From: Mucidula mucida | Taxonomy: Eukaryota > Basidiomycota > Agaricomycetes > Agaricales > Physalacriaceae | Length of the DNA stretch: 28,943 bases | Direction of reading: 5' to 3' | Assembly (NCBI GenBank): GCA_015501055.1 | Contig: JADNYV010000436.1 | Location: 1-28,943 of the forward strand | In this document: positions 1 through 9,862 of the stretch, piece by piece | How the letters are laid out: the number at the start of each line of letters is the position of its first letter | Position numbering within the stretch: the first letter of the stretch is position 1 | Notes under the pieces: model-generated | Databases searched by the model: none | What the model saw: only the letters and a program-made list of their open reading frames with translations | What the model was told of the DNA's origin: nothing | Position numbers and translations under genes: made by a program

Positions 1-684
1 AGTAAAAAGTTGGGCGGTGAAATCGGCAAAACCTGTGATTTACCCGGGTCCTCGTTGATTGCCGTGCTACTGGATAGCTGCTTCGACTTGTGCGCCCCCA
101 CTCTGAGTGTTCCAACCTCCCGCCGCTTGTGAGCGCTTGCGTGACACCCCGATCAGCAGGGTGTCACACTGTGTGACTATGCTTTTAGCACATTCCATTC
201 TATTGCGTCTGGTTGCACTGGCGATTGCCAACAACGTTGCATACCCCATTCTTGGAGTACGTCTTGACCTTTGACGCCTTACAGACATATGGGGTGAGGC
301 AAAGTCAAGAAAGGATGTCACTATCTGCATCTTCCGTCGTAGCATTTTCAAGTTGTATTGCGTATAGGCCTGCTCAATTATGATTTCTTCAGTTCAGAAA
401 TGAATATGTGAAAGTGTCAACGTGTTGGGTACAAGTCTGGTGGGCTCGTGGTCTGTTGTGATCAACAGAGAAACGCGTGGACCATGACATAAATGACGCG
501 ACACGTGACCTGTGGCTTGAGCAGCTAGCTAGTTACGGAAACTGCCGCAGTACTCTTTCAATTGGTACATTACGCTATCCCCGATTTCTTCAGCCGTCCT
601 CAAGATTACTAGAGCCCCGTACGCGCGCCCTCTTGCTCGAAATCTCATCTGACTGATCCCGATTTGCCTGTGTAGACTTCAAGA
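1..684. other. No gene recognised; upstream flank of RPL13
   Basis: I find no protein or RNA gene that I can support here. Open frames are short and have no recognisable motif. The right part must hold the RPL13 promoter and 5' leader. A CACGTG palindrome lies at 502-507, about 180 bp before the RPL13 start codon, and no clear TATA box is visible. The left part could be the edge of a neighbouring gene cut by the window. Confidence 0.5.
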
Positions 685-1463
685 ATGGGTTTTGCGCACA
701 ACAACGGTGGGTCTATCAAGAAAACTACGACTTGTATATTGAACGATTGGTGCAGTCCTCCATGCGAACCATTTCCGCAAGGACTGGCAGCGACGGGTTC
801 GCACCTGGTTCGACCAGCCCGGGCGCAAGCTCCGCCGCCGCACCGCCCGCAAGACCAAAGCCGCCGCACTTGGCGTCCGTCCATTAAACCTCCTCCGCCC
901 TGCCGTCCGTGGCCAAACCGTGCGCTACAACCGAAAACTCCGTGAAGGTCGTGGATTCACCTTCGGCGAGCTCAAGGAGGCTGGTATCGGAAAGAAAGAG
1001 GCACGAAGTGTTGGCATCGTTGTTGACCACCGAAGGAGAAACCTGAGCGAGGAGGGCAAGAAGTTGAACGTCGACAGACTCAAGGCCTACAAGGCCAAGC
1101 TTGTCGTCTTCCCCAGGAAGGCTGGCAAGCCCAAAAAGGGCGACTCTTCAGTGCGTTTTTCTTATCAATTTCCATCGTGATATGTTTTTTGAACTTTTTG
1201 TAGGCCGAAGACCTCAAAGCTGCTACCATCCGCACCGTCCCCGCTCTCCCCGATACATATGTGGCCGAGGCACCCCGCAAAATCACCGACGACGAGCGTT
1301 CTTTCGAAGCTTACAAGACTCTCCGTACTGCTCGTGCCAACGCCCGGTACGAGGGTGCTCGCAAGGCGCGCCAAGCCAAGGTCTGTGTTAATTGTCAGCT
1401 TCACAGTAACAGTACTAACATCCATTGTAGAAGGAGGAGGAGGAGGCAGCCAAGAAGAAGTAA
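685..1463 (+). CDS. RPL13: 60S ribosomal protein L13 (eL13)
   Basis: Structural protein of the cytosolic large ribosomal subunit. The model has four exons: 685-706, 756-1150, 1204-1380 and 1431-1463, all joined by GT-AG introns of 49-53 nt, giving 208 residues, the usual eukaryotic length. Exon 1 encodes only MGFAHNN plus one base. Exon 2 then runs through the family signature [20 protein letters not shown] and the basic stretch that follows. The last exon encodes [10 protein letters not shown], a charged tail normal for this protein. Intron 3 holds a good branch-point match (CTAAC near 1417). The frame is intact through all junctions. The short first exon and an intron close to the start codon are common in fungal ribosomal protein genes. 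The identification is firm; the precise 5' end of the mRNA is not visible. Confidence 0.95.
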
Positions 1464-1668
1464 ATACGGTGTTCTTGTTGCTCTATTATGCTCTTTCCTC
1501 AGTATGCTCTTTACGCGTGCTATGCCTTATGCCAATGTGAGGAGTTGTCCGATGCGAACGAATGTAAGGCCTCGAAATCCGAATGGTCCTTGATATTGTT
1601 TGTCCGTTGGTATACCGTTAGTATATAGTAGAGATGCTCTAAGATAAGTTGGGCCCTCTAGTGGTCTA

Positions 1669-3422
1669 TTAGTATAAATTTGCTGCCTTCTCGCTGGCTT
1701 TGATCTTTTTGTCTACCGCTTCCTTCGCCTCCGTATTGGCCACCTCGGCAAACACCTTGAGATGATGTACCATTCCCGCAACCTCCTTCAGAACACCTAG
1801 CACCTCTTGGTTACCAGTCATGAACCCGAACTCGGCATATGTCAATCCTTGTTCAGCCGCGAACTCTTTTACCATGTCACTGGCTTTCCTGAGGTTGTGC
1901 CGTGGAACTCTAGGGAACAGATGGTGCGCAACTTGCAATTGTAGACCTCCATGAATGAATGCAATGGAATCCGGACAGTAAATGTCGGTCGTCGTTCGCA
2001 TTTGACGGTGAGGCCATGATTCCGCAGGGCCAAGGTCCTCGGTCGACATGGAGAAATGCGAGAGTACAATCTTGACAAGAGTCAACACGTATCGTATCAA
2101 ACCAGATATGGAAACGTACTGTGATATGCAACGGACTCGTTGCAGCATGGCTGACAAGCACATACATCAATGCCTTCTGCCACGTCCCGCAGCCAATGAG
2201 GACCTGGCTGAACCAAACCCAGAAACATGCGACCCCAAGAACTTCAAGGCCCCAAGCCCAGCCATGTCCCCGGGCACGTTTGGTGTCAAATGCTCGATTG
2301 AAGATGCTGGAGTACGAGCGGACGTACAGATTGAATCGCCCAAACATCATAACGATGTAAAACAGTTTGTGCTGTAGTTGTACGAAAAAGCGCGCAGCAG
2401 CATCGAACTTGAGGGTTTTCTTGTAATAGGAGGAGTAGATGTTATTAAAGAAGACGGGCGAGATGGCGAAGAAGGGTAGGTGCTCAATGTCCGGGTCACT
2501 TTGTCGCTACGTCAGTCTGCTGCGTTGGGGATGGCGGATGTACGCACTGTGTGGGGTGATTAGTGACGACTAAGAGCCGAGACGCGTTAGTGGAACGTTA
2601 GGCGGGACTAGACAAGGGCTTACGGTGATGAATGTTATGGTTCTGGACCGGACTTTGTCAGGGAGAATTGCACGAAAAGGCAAGGAGACTTACATCGACC
2701 CACCAGCCGACGCTTAAACCGCCGATAAAGTCGGCAACAAATATGGAGATGAGCCTGTCAATATTCCAGTTTCCAGAGACGCCTATATGTCCGAGGTCGT
2801 GAACGAAGAACATGAGTTGGTGCCACATCAACCCAAGTAGAACCGCGGATGACATCAACCAGTCGTGATAGTAGGCGAAGGCTGAAGTTGCTCCAAGAAG
2901 AACATATCGAAAGACTTCGGGACCATAACCGGTAAAGAAGGGGCACTTGTAGAGACCGGCATCTATAACACGTTTGTGGAGTTGTCTGTACGCTGCTGCC
3001 TGGCGAGCTTGAACCTCCTGATCTAAAGCGGGCACAGCGGGGGGAATAAGGACATCCATAGTAGGGGCGTCCTCTACCCGAGTAACCTGGTGAAGAGAAC
3101 GAGAGGGGTCCGGTGAAGCCTCTTTAAACCATTTGCCTTGACTATGTGTCCATCCTGACATCACTGGGGGGAGCAGAGAGACCCACGGCGCGTCCTGCAG
3201 CTTGCCAATGGCGTACTTGTGAACCATTGCGAGGGCAGCATCACAATGATATGCGTCAATTTCATCTGTTGCATCCCTGCCAACAAAATGCAAGAGAGAA
3301 AGAGAGCCGCCGGGGTGTGCGTCAAGCCAAAACTTGGGTATGCGTAGAACATTGTCGCGATAGACGAGAATGGTCTGACCCTCAAGAATGAGCGACGCGA
3401 CCTTTTCGCGTGAGAAGGACAT
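1669..3422 (-). CDS. Cytochrome b5-fused delta-8 sphingolipid desaturase
   Basis: Membrane-bound di-iron desaturase of the endoplasmic reticulum. By family it most likely introduces the 8-9 double bond into the long-chain base of ceramide/glucosylceramide. Five exons on the minus strand: 2694-3422, 2624-2642, 2548-2569, 2120-2498 and 1669-2070, giving 516 residues. Residues 1-80 are a cytochrome b5 domain with the HPGG haem motif at 36-39 and a second candidate haem histidine at 59. The three histidine boxes are HDLGH (208-212), HNIHH (245-249) and QVAHH (429-433); the Gln in the last box is typical of b5-fused front-end desaturases. The second box sits almost wholly in a 19-nt micro-exon, followed by a 22-nt micro-exon. 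The exon 3-4 junction was chosen because it gives the family sequence THDPDIEHLPFF. A delta-6 fatty-acid desaturase is the main alternative and cannot be excluded from motifs alone. Confidence 0.88.
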
Positions 3423-3528
3423 GGTTTGAGAAGGAGGATATGACTAAGCCGAGCACGAGTTCTTGGCGTGAGCCGTGAGAATTGATCCTCGTTCATCGTT
3501 ACGACGACGACCGGTTCAAATACTTGAA

Positions 3529-4908
3529 ATGTCGCCCGTCGCACTCGACCCGTTTTCTGACGCACCACCACCACGCCCGCCGCCAAAGTCGTCTAGGTCA
3601 AGGATGCCCGTATCCTCGACCCCGCTTGCCGACGCCGTCAAGGATACTGTCCACGTACGAAACAACTCTAATTCAGAATATTCTCCCCGCCGTGTCGGCA
3701 GGAGTCATACAGCAGCGTACGTTGCATCTGATGGGTCAGTCGAACGACTCTGACCTTTTTTCATTGCAGCACTCCAGTACCCTCGCCAAAGCATCCGTCG
3801 ATGGGTAGGCGATCTCACTCGCAGGACTCTGGCGTTGCTCCGGAAAAGCCGCCCAAGTCGCGCTCCAAGTCGAAAAAGGTCAACTCTGCCCATGCCGACG
3901 TTATAGACCGCCTCGACTTTACTGGCGGTGGCCCCAGTACGTCTGACCCCACATTCGCGATCGATGCGCTCAGCTGACTAACCCCCTCCCAGTGTTCCAT
4001 CACGACGGCCCCTTCGATGCCTGCGCTCCTTCACGCAACAAGCACCCCCGCAAGGCTCCCATGGCAGCCTGGTCTCCCGGCACAGAGCGTGCAAGCGGTC
4101 CTTATCCTGCTGCAGACGCCTATGACGCCTTGTCTCCTTCGTACGATCAGCCCAACAAGAAGAAGGATGCTCTCGCAGAGGTGAGCAGTTTCAAGGCACT
4201 CTTTTACTTTTATTCGTGCTTATTTTAACTTAGGCGTGGGGCATCCACGAGCCTGAGCCCTTTGAAGAGTTCTTTGCTGGAGGCGGAGGGCGTGGCGACA
4301 CTCCTGCTAGCTCCATCTACAATGGCAGAGAAGGCACTCGCTCCGCTGTTCCAAAGCGTACCAAGGAGGCGTACCTTGGTGATGACATGGCACCGAGATC
4401 CCGCGGAACTAGACGTAACATGCCCCCTCCCCAACCCATCTTTGTTCCAGATGCACACCACGACGATGTTTCCGGTTCGCCTCCCGTCACTTCGCCTGGA
4501 CTACCAAAGCGATCAAAGTCGTTGATGCACCGCATCCGAAAGATGAGAGAGTCCCCAACGTGCCTGTTGATGCAGACTACGAGCAGCCTCCGTCTCCATC
4601 ATCACCCGGTGACCGTGCTGTTAGGCCACCCATCGCACTCAGAACTCATTCCTAGGTTTAGGCCGCTTTGCTAGCAACAGATCCGATACCCCGTCGGAAC
4701 CCTTCATTCTCGTTGACACCAATGGCAACAAAGACATCCACAAGGACCTTCCCACGGTTCCGTCTTCGGGTGCTTCGCCTGTTGATGTCCCCATACTGCA
4801 TACTTTGATGGAGGACACGGCACTAGGAACCATAGTGCCTCTCCGGGTGGTGGCCTAGGCAGAAAGACGAGCCTGATGAAGAAGATGAAGGGTGTTGTCC
4901 GACGATAG
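3529..4908 (+). CDS. Pal1-family cell morphology protein, frame broken in 3' half
   Basis: Pal1 proteins act at the cell cortex in polarised growth and endocytosis. Exons 3529-3716, 3770-3936, 3993-4180 and 4234 onward join in frame across GT-AG introns. The core motif is HHDGPFDAC at about residues 121-129, preceded by DVIDRLD and followed by APMAAW, as in the family; the rest is rich in Pro, Ser and basic residues. After KMRES the frame breaks. Continuous Pal1-like coding resumes in other frames, with one base apparently missing near 4553-4556 (CCCC), near 4648-4655, and near 4789-4792 (CCCC). The last segment ends in a basic tail (GRKTSLMKKMKGVV) with stop TAG at 4906-4908. All three breaks fit loss of a C, so sequence error is my first explanation. 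A recent pseudogene is possible. The start ATG follows an in-frame upstream extension with no other ATG. Confidence 0.82.
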
Positions 4909-5271
4909 ATGCATCTCCGAAGGAACCCGTCTTACGGCCTGAACATGCCTTCTTCATCTAACGACAACTCCCTTCCGTTGTAAATCCTGTCTATATGTTG
5001 CCCCTTTTTCAGTTTCCCATTTTCAGTACAGTAATGTTTCGTTATCTACGTACAGACTGAGCCTTGTATTGTACTAGATCTTTTTTTGTATCCATCCGAC
5101 TTGTGAATCCTATTTATTTACATTACCTTTTATCAAGCTTTATCATTACGAACAGTTGAGGACATTACGATTAGTTGAGGACGATGCGCTCGGATCTATG
5201 ATAAACGGTGGTTTGTCGCCCGGTTAGTTGATCTCGTTCAAGACTATTGTGACTAGTTGGTTCACTCTTCA
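4909..5271. other. AT-rich spacer between Pal1 and HIS7 remnant
   Basis: No gene seen. The stretch holds the 3' end of the Pal1 transcript (T-rich runs) and a short imperfect direct repeat of AGTTGAGGA near 5153-5182. No function is assigned. Confidence 0.4.
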
Positions 5272-5823
5272 ATGCTCCTCGATTACGGTGCTGGAAATGT
5301 TCAGAATCTGACGAGTGAACACTGTATCTACTCTGGGACACAAATTCACCTCGATAACCTGTCCAAAAGACTTCAAGCTCGCCACCATCAGCACAAATTC
5401 TCCTCTTAGCAATTCGGCCCTCAAATTTCTCTAGTCACTCGTGTTTCCCGGTATAGGCGCATTTGAAACCGCCATTGAAAACCTTGCGACCGAAGGGCTT
5501 CTTGAGCCGTTGCGAGAGTACATCCTATCAGGCCGGCCTTTGTATTGGCCATGCCGAGGTTCTCCTTGAATCCTCTGCCAAGTTGCCTGTACCTGGATTA
5601 CTTAGGAATCATGCCTTTGCCCATAACGTGGTTTGAGGACACGGATACGGCCGCGTCTGATGTAGGATGGAATCTCCTACACTCCGACTCAGACAATCCA
5701 AATCCACGACTCAAAATATTACTACCTCAGTGTGCATTTATACTGTGGTCCAACAATGATGAATATAAGGCACAGGTAACGACATGGTGTGTAAGTGGCG
5801 TACAACCTGGATTCAATGAATAG
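5272..5823 (+). pseudogene. Decayed HIS7 fragment (IGP synthase glutaminase domain)
   Basis: HIS7 makes imidazole glycerol phosphate in histidine synthesis, using an N-terminal glutaminase domain and a C-terminal cyclase domain. Pieces of the N-terminal domain appear in order but in different frames. MLLDYGAGNVQNLT is at 5272-5313, TCPKDFKLATIS starts near 5357, and VFPGIGAFETAIENLATEG with LLEPLREYILSGRP runs from 5441 to about 5539. CIG plus VLLESSAKLPVPGL spans about 5540-5601, LGIMPLPITWFEDTD about 5602-5650, and DVGWN follows. A degraded YYxxVH-like stretch lies near 5720. In-frame stops occur (TAG near 5434), about 10 nt are missing just before the nucleophile Cys motif, and several shifts are needed to follow the homology. 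No cyclase domain is seen downstream. Too many lesions are present for simple sequencing error, so I call it a pseudogene. A working HIS7 should lie elsewhere in the genome. Confidence 0.85.
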
Positions 5824-6025
5824 ACGCGACATACTGAATTAGAACATCCCAAGATAACCTTCTCAAAGCCAGAATTAACGCAGATCACATTCATCTATGT
5901 TGAGTACAATATATGTTTGAGAAACAATGTGATTCATTGAGAGCGACTGAAAAATACTGGAACATAGCCAGCGTAGACAGACAATTCTTACGAAAAGAAT
6001 CGAGCATAACCGGACTCAGACGCAC

Positions 6026-6573
6026 CTAAGATGCCGCGTAGGGAGTATACCACTTGGGCATGCCCGTAACACCCAAGATTTCCCGGTACTTGTGCGTCCG
6101 ATCCTTTCTCCTCGCCTGCCTCCTCCTCGCCCTTTCAGACACATTACTCGCAAAGAAGAAACATATACACGGCATACCCGCCTTGTCCTTCTCATAGTCC
6201 ATGACTTCGACGAACTCGAAACCCGGTTTGTACTTGTACGGGAGAAGCCTCAGGATTTCCTCTATCGCGGGATCTATGCGGCTTGATGCAGGTGGGCGAT
6301 TGTCCTCGCGGAATTTCCTTTCGATCGCCCAGTCCATGATTTCCATCATAGTCATTGCGTAGCCGTAGACTTGGTATTTCGGGTATTTAGTCCTTGGAAC
6401 GCAAATCGGCGGACAGGCAACGTCGTAGTACTTGTCGGAAGATCTGCAATGAACATCAGTGAATTTCTGTGGGAAACAAAAGGTGTGGCGTACTCTGAGT
6501 CAAATTTTGTCGACTTTGGCTTCTCCTCGCGTTTGGCGTCCAGCGGTAGAGCAAATGAAACAGATTTTGCCAT
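6026..6573 (-). CDS. Orphan family protein, copy A
   Basis: Unrecognised family, first of three same-strand paralogues in this window. Two exons, 6494-6573 and 6026-6443, joined by a 50-nt GT-AG intron, give 165 residues. The protein starts MAKSVSFALP and runs through YYDVACPPICV and YPKYQVYGYAMTMMEIM. It then has WAIERKFRED, a basic-aromatic YKYKPGF block, VMDYEKDKAG, PCICFFFASN and an Arg/Lys-rich helix, and ends GVTGMPKWYTPYAAS. No signal peptide or membrane segment is seen; cytoplasmic or nuclear location is only a guess. The intron phase and position are the same in all three copies, which supports the model. Copy A is very close to copy C at the nucleotide level, so one is a recent duplicate. 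The stop TAG is followed directly by GTGCGT (see copies B and C). Function unknown. Confidence 0.8.
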
Positions 6574-6933
6574 GGAGTGATGGTGGTTTGGGATAAAGGT
6601 GCGTGAGATTTTGGCCCTTTGTTCAAATAACGGGGGTCACGTGATGGAGCTCCAAGTCGCCATGGGTTGTGGCGATCCTTGAATGCGCGTGCGTCAGCTT
6701 AAAACAGAACGGATGAGAGCTGTAGATATTGAATCGAAAGACAAGAGCGGTTGTGCAGTTCAACACCGCTTAATTGATTGGGATAGGAAACACTACATTG
6801 CGTAAGGCTATAGAACATGAATTTGGAAAGCGTGTGGAGAGCGGTCGATATCAAACATCAATGGGGCACGGGAGAGAAGTATCCTGGAGATACTCAGACA
6901 GAGCAAAGGCGCGACGTCAGGAATGGGACTCAC
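6574..6933. other. Spacer between orphan copies A and B
   Basis: Promoter side of copy A and downstream side of copy B. A CACGTG palindrome lies at 6638-6643, about 65 bp before the copy A start. Open frames here are short, or are antisense to copy B at the right edge. No further gene is supported. Confidence 0.5.
6638..6643 (-). promoter_or_regulatory. CACGTG element upstream of orphan copy A
   Basis: A perfect CACGTG E-box core lies about 65 bp before the copy A start codon. The same hexamer lies 70-95 bp before the starts of copies B and C. Conservation of the site among otherwise diverged upstream regions suggests it is a binding site, probably for a bHLH factor. This is inference from position only. 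Confidence 0.45.
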
Positions 6934-7495
6934 CTAGGACACCGAAAACGGTGTATACCACTTCGGCATACCCGTGACACCCAGAATGTCCTGAAATTTC
7001 TTTGTAAAATCCTTCCTTTTCGCTTGTCGTATCGCGTCTTCCGACGTGTTGCTTCCAAAAAAGAAGCACAGACACGGCAGGCCGACCTTGTGCTTGTCGT
7101 AGTCCATGACTTGGACGAAATCAAAACCAGGCTTGTACTTGTAGGGAAGACGTCGCCGTATCTCCTTGATCGCAGGGTTTATGCGGCGGGATGTCGGCGC
7201 GCCTATATCCTCGCGAAACTTGCGTTCTATCGCCCAGTCCCGGATTTCAAACATGGTCATCGCATAACCATAGACTTGGAATCGAATGGGTGGTTTGGAG
7301 TGTTTATCGCGAACCGGCGGACATATTATGTCGTAAAACAAGTCGGGAGATCTTGCTCGAGCAATCAATAACTGGAGTTGGGAGGTAATGATAAAGCGCG
7401 TACTCTGGCTCTTCTCGCGGCGTCCGCTTGGTGTTCTCCTCTGATGTTGTGTCTGGTGGTACCGCGAAAGAAACGGACTTGGCCATAGATGACAT
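6934..7495 (-). CDS. Orphan family protein, copy B
   Basis: Second paralogue of the unrecognised family. Exons 7404-7495 and 6934-7351, joined by a 52-nt intron, give 169 residues; exon 2 has the same 418 nt as in copy A. It starts MSSMAKSVSFAVPP. I chose the first ATG because copy C also has MSS before the KSVSF block. Shared blocks are FYDIICPPV, FQVYGYAMTMFEI, DWAIERKFRED, YKYKPGFDFVQVMDYDKHK, PCLCFFFGSN and GVTGMPKWYTPFSVS. It is the most diverged of the three at both DNA and protein level, so it reflects an older duplication. The stop TAG is followed directly by GTGAGT. The intact frame after this much divergence suggests the protein has been under selection. Function unknown. Confidence 0.78.
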
Positions 7496-7550
7496 GTAGT
7501 GGAAGGATGCGTTAAAGATCTAAGGTTGGTGGATGATGGTGGTTCGTGCT

Positions 7551-7594
7551 CAAGTGCCTCTCGGCCTTTATATACGCAATAACGTAATCACGTG
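7551..7594 (-). promoter_or_regulatory. Promoter elements of orphan copy B
   Basis: Upstream of the copy B start (7495), read on the plus strand, lie the 14-mer CAAGTGCCTCTCGG at 7551-7564, a TATATAAA-type TATA box (minus strand, 7567-7574, about 75 bp from the ATG) and CACGTG at 7589-7594. The 14-mer is repeated exactly upstream of copy C. The rest of the 7496-7802 spacer, shared with the divergent gene at 7803, shows nothing else I can name. Confidence 0.55.
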
Positions 7595-7802
7595 TTACCC
7601 AACTTTGACCTCCAAACTTGGACGACTTGGACTACACAAAGGGCGGACAAATAGCATTACAATACAAAGCACAATGACACAAATTTGCAGCACAATAGGA
7701 TGTCCAAGAGCGCTCCAAAAATGGACGTTGAATTGTCAAAGCCACCAACATTTGAGAGTATAAAGAGCCCCAGGCGACAAACCATTCGCCATTTAATTCC
7801 TC

Positions 7803-9005
7803 ATGAGCGCACATAGCCACACCGACTTCATCCTCCCAGGAGACCACGATCCCCTTGCCCTTTTCCAAGCTATTGGGGCTATTCTCCTCGCGTTCGACAT
7901 GATCTACAACCGGCGGCGTTTAGAAGCTATGCTTCATGCGCTGCGAAATGCACACCTCGTTTCTCTGGTGGCTGACCGCCATGACCTTGTTGTTGTTCCC
8001 CAGATGGTCATCTATCACACCGAAGACGGCGACACCAACCTCTCCTCATCCGTTTCAACACAGGCAGAGAAGGACGCTCCCAACGTTAAACCAGATTTTT
8101 GTATTCTGCACCTGCCCTTCCGGGAGCGCTACATACCTCAAGGGAATCTCTTGAATCCATCCTTCCTGCCCACCTCGATTCTTGACTGGCGCAAGTTCCA
8201 GCTCGACAGCGCTTTCATACCCATCATAGAGGAGGACAAGCGACCTATTTCCCGCGCCAAATTATCCATGGAGGTCATCAGACTCGATCTAGTGCAAGCG
8301 CTTGAAGAGGGCTGTTCTGCTGCCGACACGGACGCGAAATACTTGTGGCAAGACCCCCGTCGCGCCAGGCAGAAGCGTGTTATTCTGCTATCGTCTATCG
8401 GTCTTTGGTGGATGTTCAAGCTCGCACAACGTCCTCCAGGAATGGATCCCGGATCTAATCCCATGTCGGACCCGACATGGGAGGAAGACGCCGACGAACA
8501 ATATTCCGAGGAGAGAACAGAGGCTCAAGACTTGGCAGAATTGGAGCAGGATGAGGAAGAGGCCCAAGGACTGAAAGGTATTGAAGTCGAGCCTGATTTG
8601 GACGAGGACTTGACGTTGGAGGAACTGAGCCGCGGTAGTAAACGAAAGGCTTACGATGACGAGGATGACGACGACGACGCCGTTGACTCTTCCACCGTGA
8701 AACGTACAAGGACTGTCTCCCCAAATCGTGACGCGAAGAAAAAAAATGTCCCCAAGTTTCGCAGTATCGACATCACAGACGTTGACCCCGCTCACAACGC
8801 GGAGAACGACCCCGAATTCGAACAAATCCAAGAGGTTGTTGTAGACAACGCTCAGGATGCGTGGCCTCCAATTGAAGAGTGGTCCGGCCTCATCCACATG
8901 GGGACGCCTGCCTCGAATCAGCGCTTGTGGTTGATCCATGATTGGCTGCAGACCTTCTCCACCGATCCGGAATGCGTCGACCTGGATCTCCAAGATAACG
9001 CATAA
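7803..9005 (+). CDS. Hypothetical protein with PD-(D/E)XK-like motifs
   Basis: Single-exon gene of 400 residues, unusual in this intron-rich window. I do not recognise a named family. The N-terminal half is globular and holds a PDF motif (Pro97-Asp98) after a run of hydrophobic strands. About 45 residues later comes FIPIIEEDKRP, with Glu144-x-Lys146. This spacing resembles the PD-(D/E)XK nuclease fold, of which mushroom genomes carry many uncharacterised members. Residues about 225-330 are very acidic with short basic clusters (KRKAYDDE, KRTRT), consistent with a disordered, possibly nuclear, segment. The C-terminus (EEWSGLIHMGTP, LWLIHDWLQTF) looks ordered again. It lies between orphan copies B and C on the opposite strand. 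Nuclease activity is inference only; the motifs could be chance. Confidence 0.75.
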   Translation: MSAHSHTDFILPGDHDPLALFQAIGAILLAFDMIYNRRRLEAMLHALRNAHLVSLVADRHDLVVVPQMVIYHTEDGDTNLSSSVSTQAEKDAPNVKPDFCILHLPFRERYIPQGNLLNPSFLPTSILDWRKFQLDSAFIPIIEEDKRPISRAKLSMEVIRLDLVQALEEGCSAADTDAKYLWQDPRRARQKRVILLSSIGLWWMFKLAQRPPGMDPGSNPMSDPTWEEDADEQYSEERTEAQDLAELEQDEEEAQGLKGIEVEPDLDEDLTLEELSRGSKRKAYDDEDDDDDAVDSSTVKRTRTVSPNRDAKKKNVPKFRSIDITDVDPAHNAENDPEFEQIQEVVVDNAQDAWPPIEEWSGLIHMGTPASNQRLWLIHDWLQTFSTDPECVDLDLQDNA

Positions 9006-9258
9006 ACGTATTGTTTGTAATGTAATGACCTAGTAACGCCAGTATCAAGAATAGTAGTAAATAAACTCACCTTGTTTTAACAATAACGAGGATGACAAGA
9101 ATGCTCATCTCTTGAACCAACGGTACGTTTTGGAAACACTGAATGAATCGGCATTGGCAGGACACATGCTAGAATACAACTTTGGACATCGAGAGCGAAT
9201 GTCATATACTAGCCAAGCGTCAGTCTAAGATAGAGCACAACCTGTAAATTCCACTCAC

Positions 9259-9830
9259 CTAAGATGCCGCGTAGGGAGTATACCACTTGGGCATACCCGT
9301 AACACCCAAGATCTCCTGGTACTTGTGCGTCAGATCCTTCCTCCTAGCCCGACTCCTCGCCCCTTCCGACACATTACTTGCAAAGTAGAAACATATACAC
9401 GGCACGCCCGCCTCGTCCTTCTCGTAGTCCATGACTTCCATAAATTTCCAGCCCGGTTTGTACTTGTATGGGAGAAGCCTCAGGATTTCCTTTATCGCGG
9501 GATTTATGCGCTTGGATGCAGGCGGGCGCATGTCCTCGCGGAATTTCCTTTCGATCGCCCAGGCCATGATTTCCATCATAGTCATCGCGTAGCCGTAGAC
9601 TTGGTACTTTGGGTATCTGGATGTTGAGACGCGAAGCGGCGGACAGACAACATCGTAATACAGGTCGGAAGATCTGCATAAGCCATCAATGATTTGGCGT
9701 ATGTGGCAGCAAAGGGCGCGTACTCAGTCGTTTCTGGCGTTGCAGAGTTTTGCTTCTCCTCCTCTACCTCCTCCTTGGGTCCCATCTCTGCAGGTAGCGC
9801 AAATGAAACAGACTTGACGGTAGAAGACAT
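9259..9830 (-). CDS. Orphan family protein, copy C
   Basis: Third paralogue. Exons 9724-9830 and 9259-9673, joined by a 50-nt intron, give 173 residues. The start MSSTVKSVSFALP is followed by a Glu-rich insert (KEEVEEEKQ) absent from copies A and B; from YYDVVCPPL onward it tracks copy A closely and ends GVTGMPKWYTPYAAS. DNA identity to copy A is high through exon 2 and stops soon after the coding end, so the duplicated unit is roughly the gene plus a short promoter. The stop TAG is followed directly by GTGAGT, as in copy B. It is separated from copies A and B by the 400-aa gene on the other strand. Function unknown. Confidence 0.78.
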
Positions 9831-9862
9831 CAAGTGCTAGTCTGACGATGACGGTCCGTGCA

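Noticed and set aside
4553..4800. Programmed frameshifting in Pal1
   Set aside because: Three separate breaks, two in C runs and one at a CC, with no slippery heptamer or downstream structure; sequence error or decay is simpler.
5150..5185. Short direct repeat AGTTGAGGA as a transposon footprint
   Set aside because: Only two imperfect short copies with no inverted ends; too little to support a mobile element.
6817..7371. 184-codon plus-strand frame over orphan copy B
   Set aside because: It lies antisense to copy B, whose frame is conserved among three paralogues; the antisense translation is not.
8388..8993. 201-codon open frame antisense to the 400-aa gene
   Set aside because: It is a mirror of the acidic, biased coding sequence on the plus strand, and the translation has no motif or splice context.
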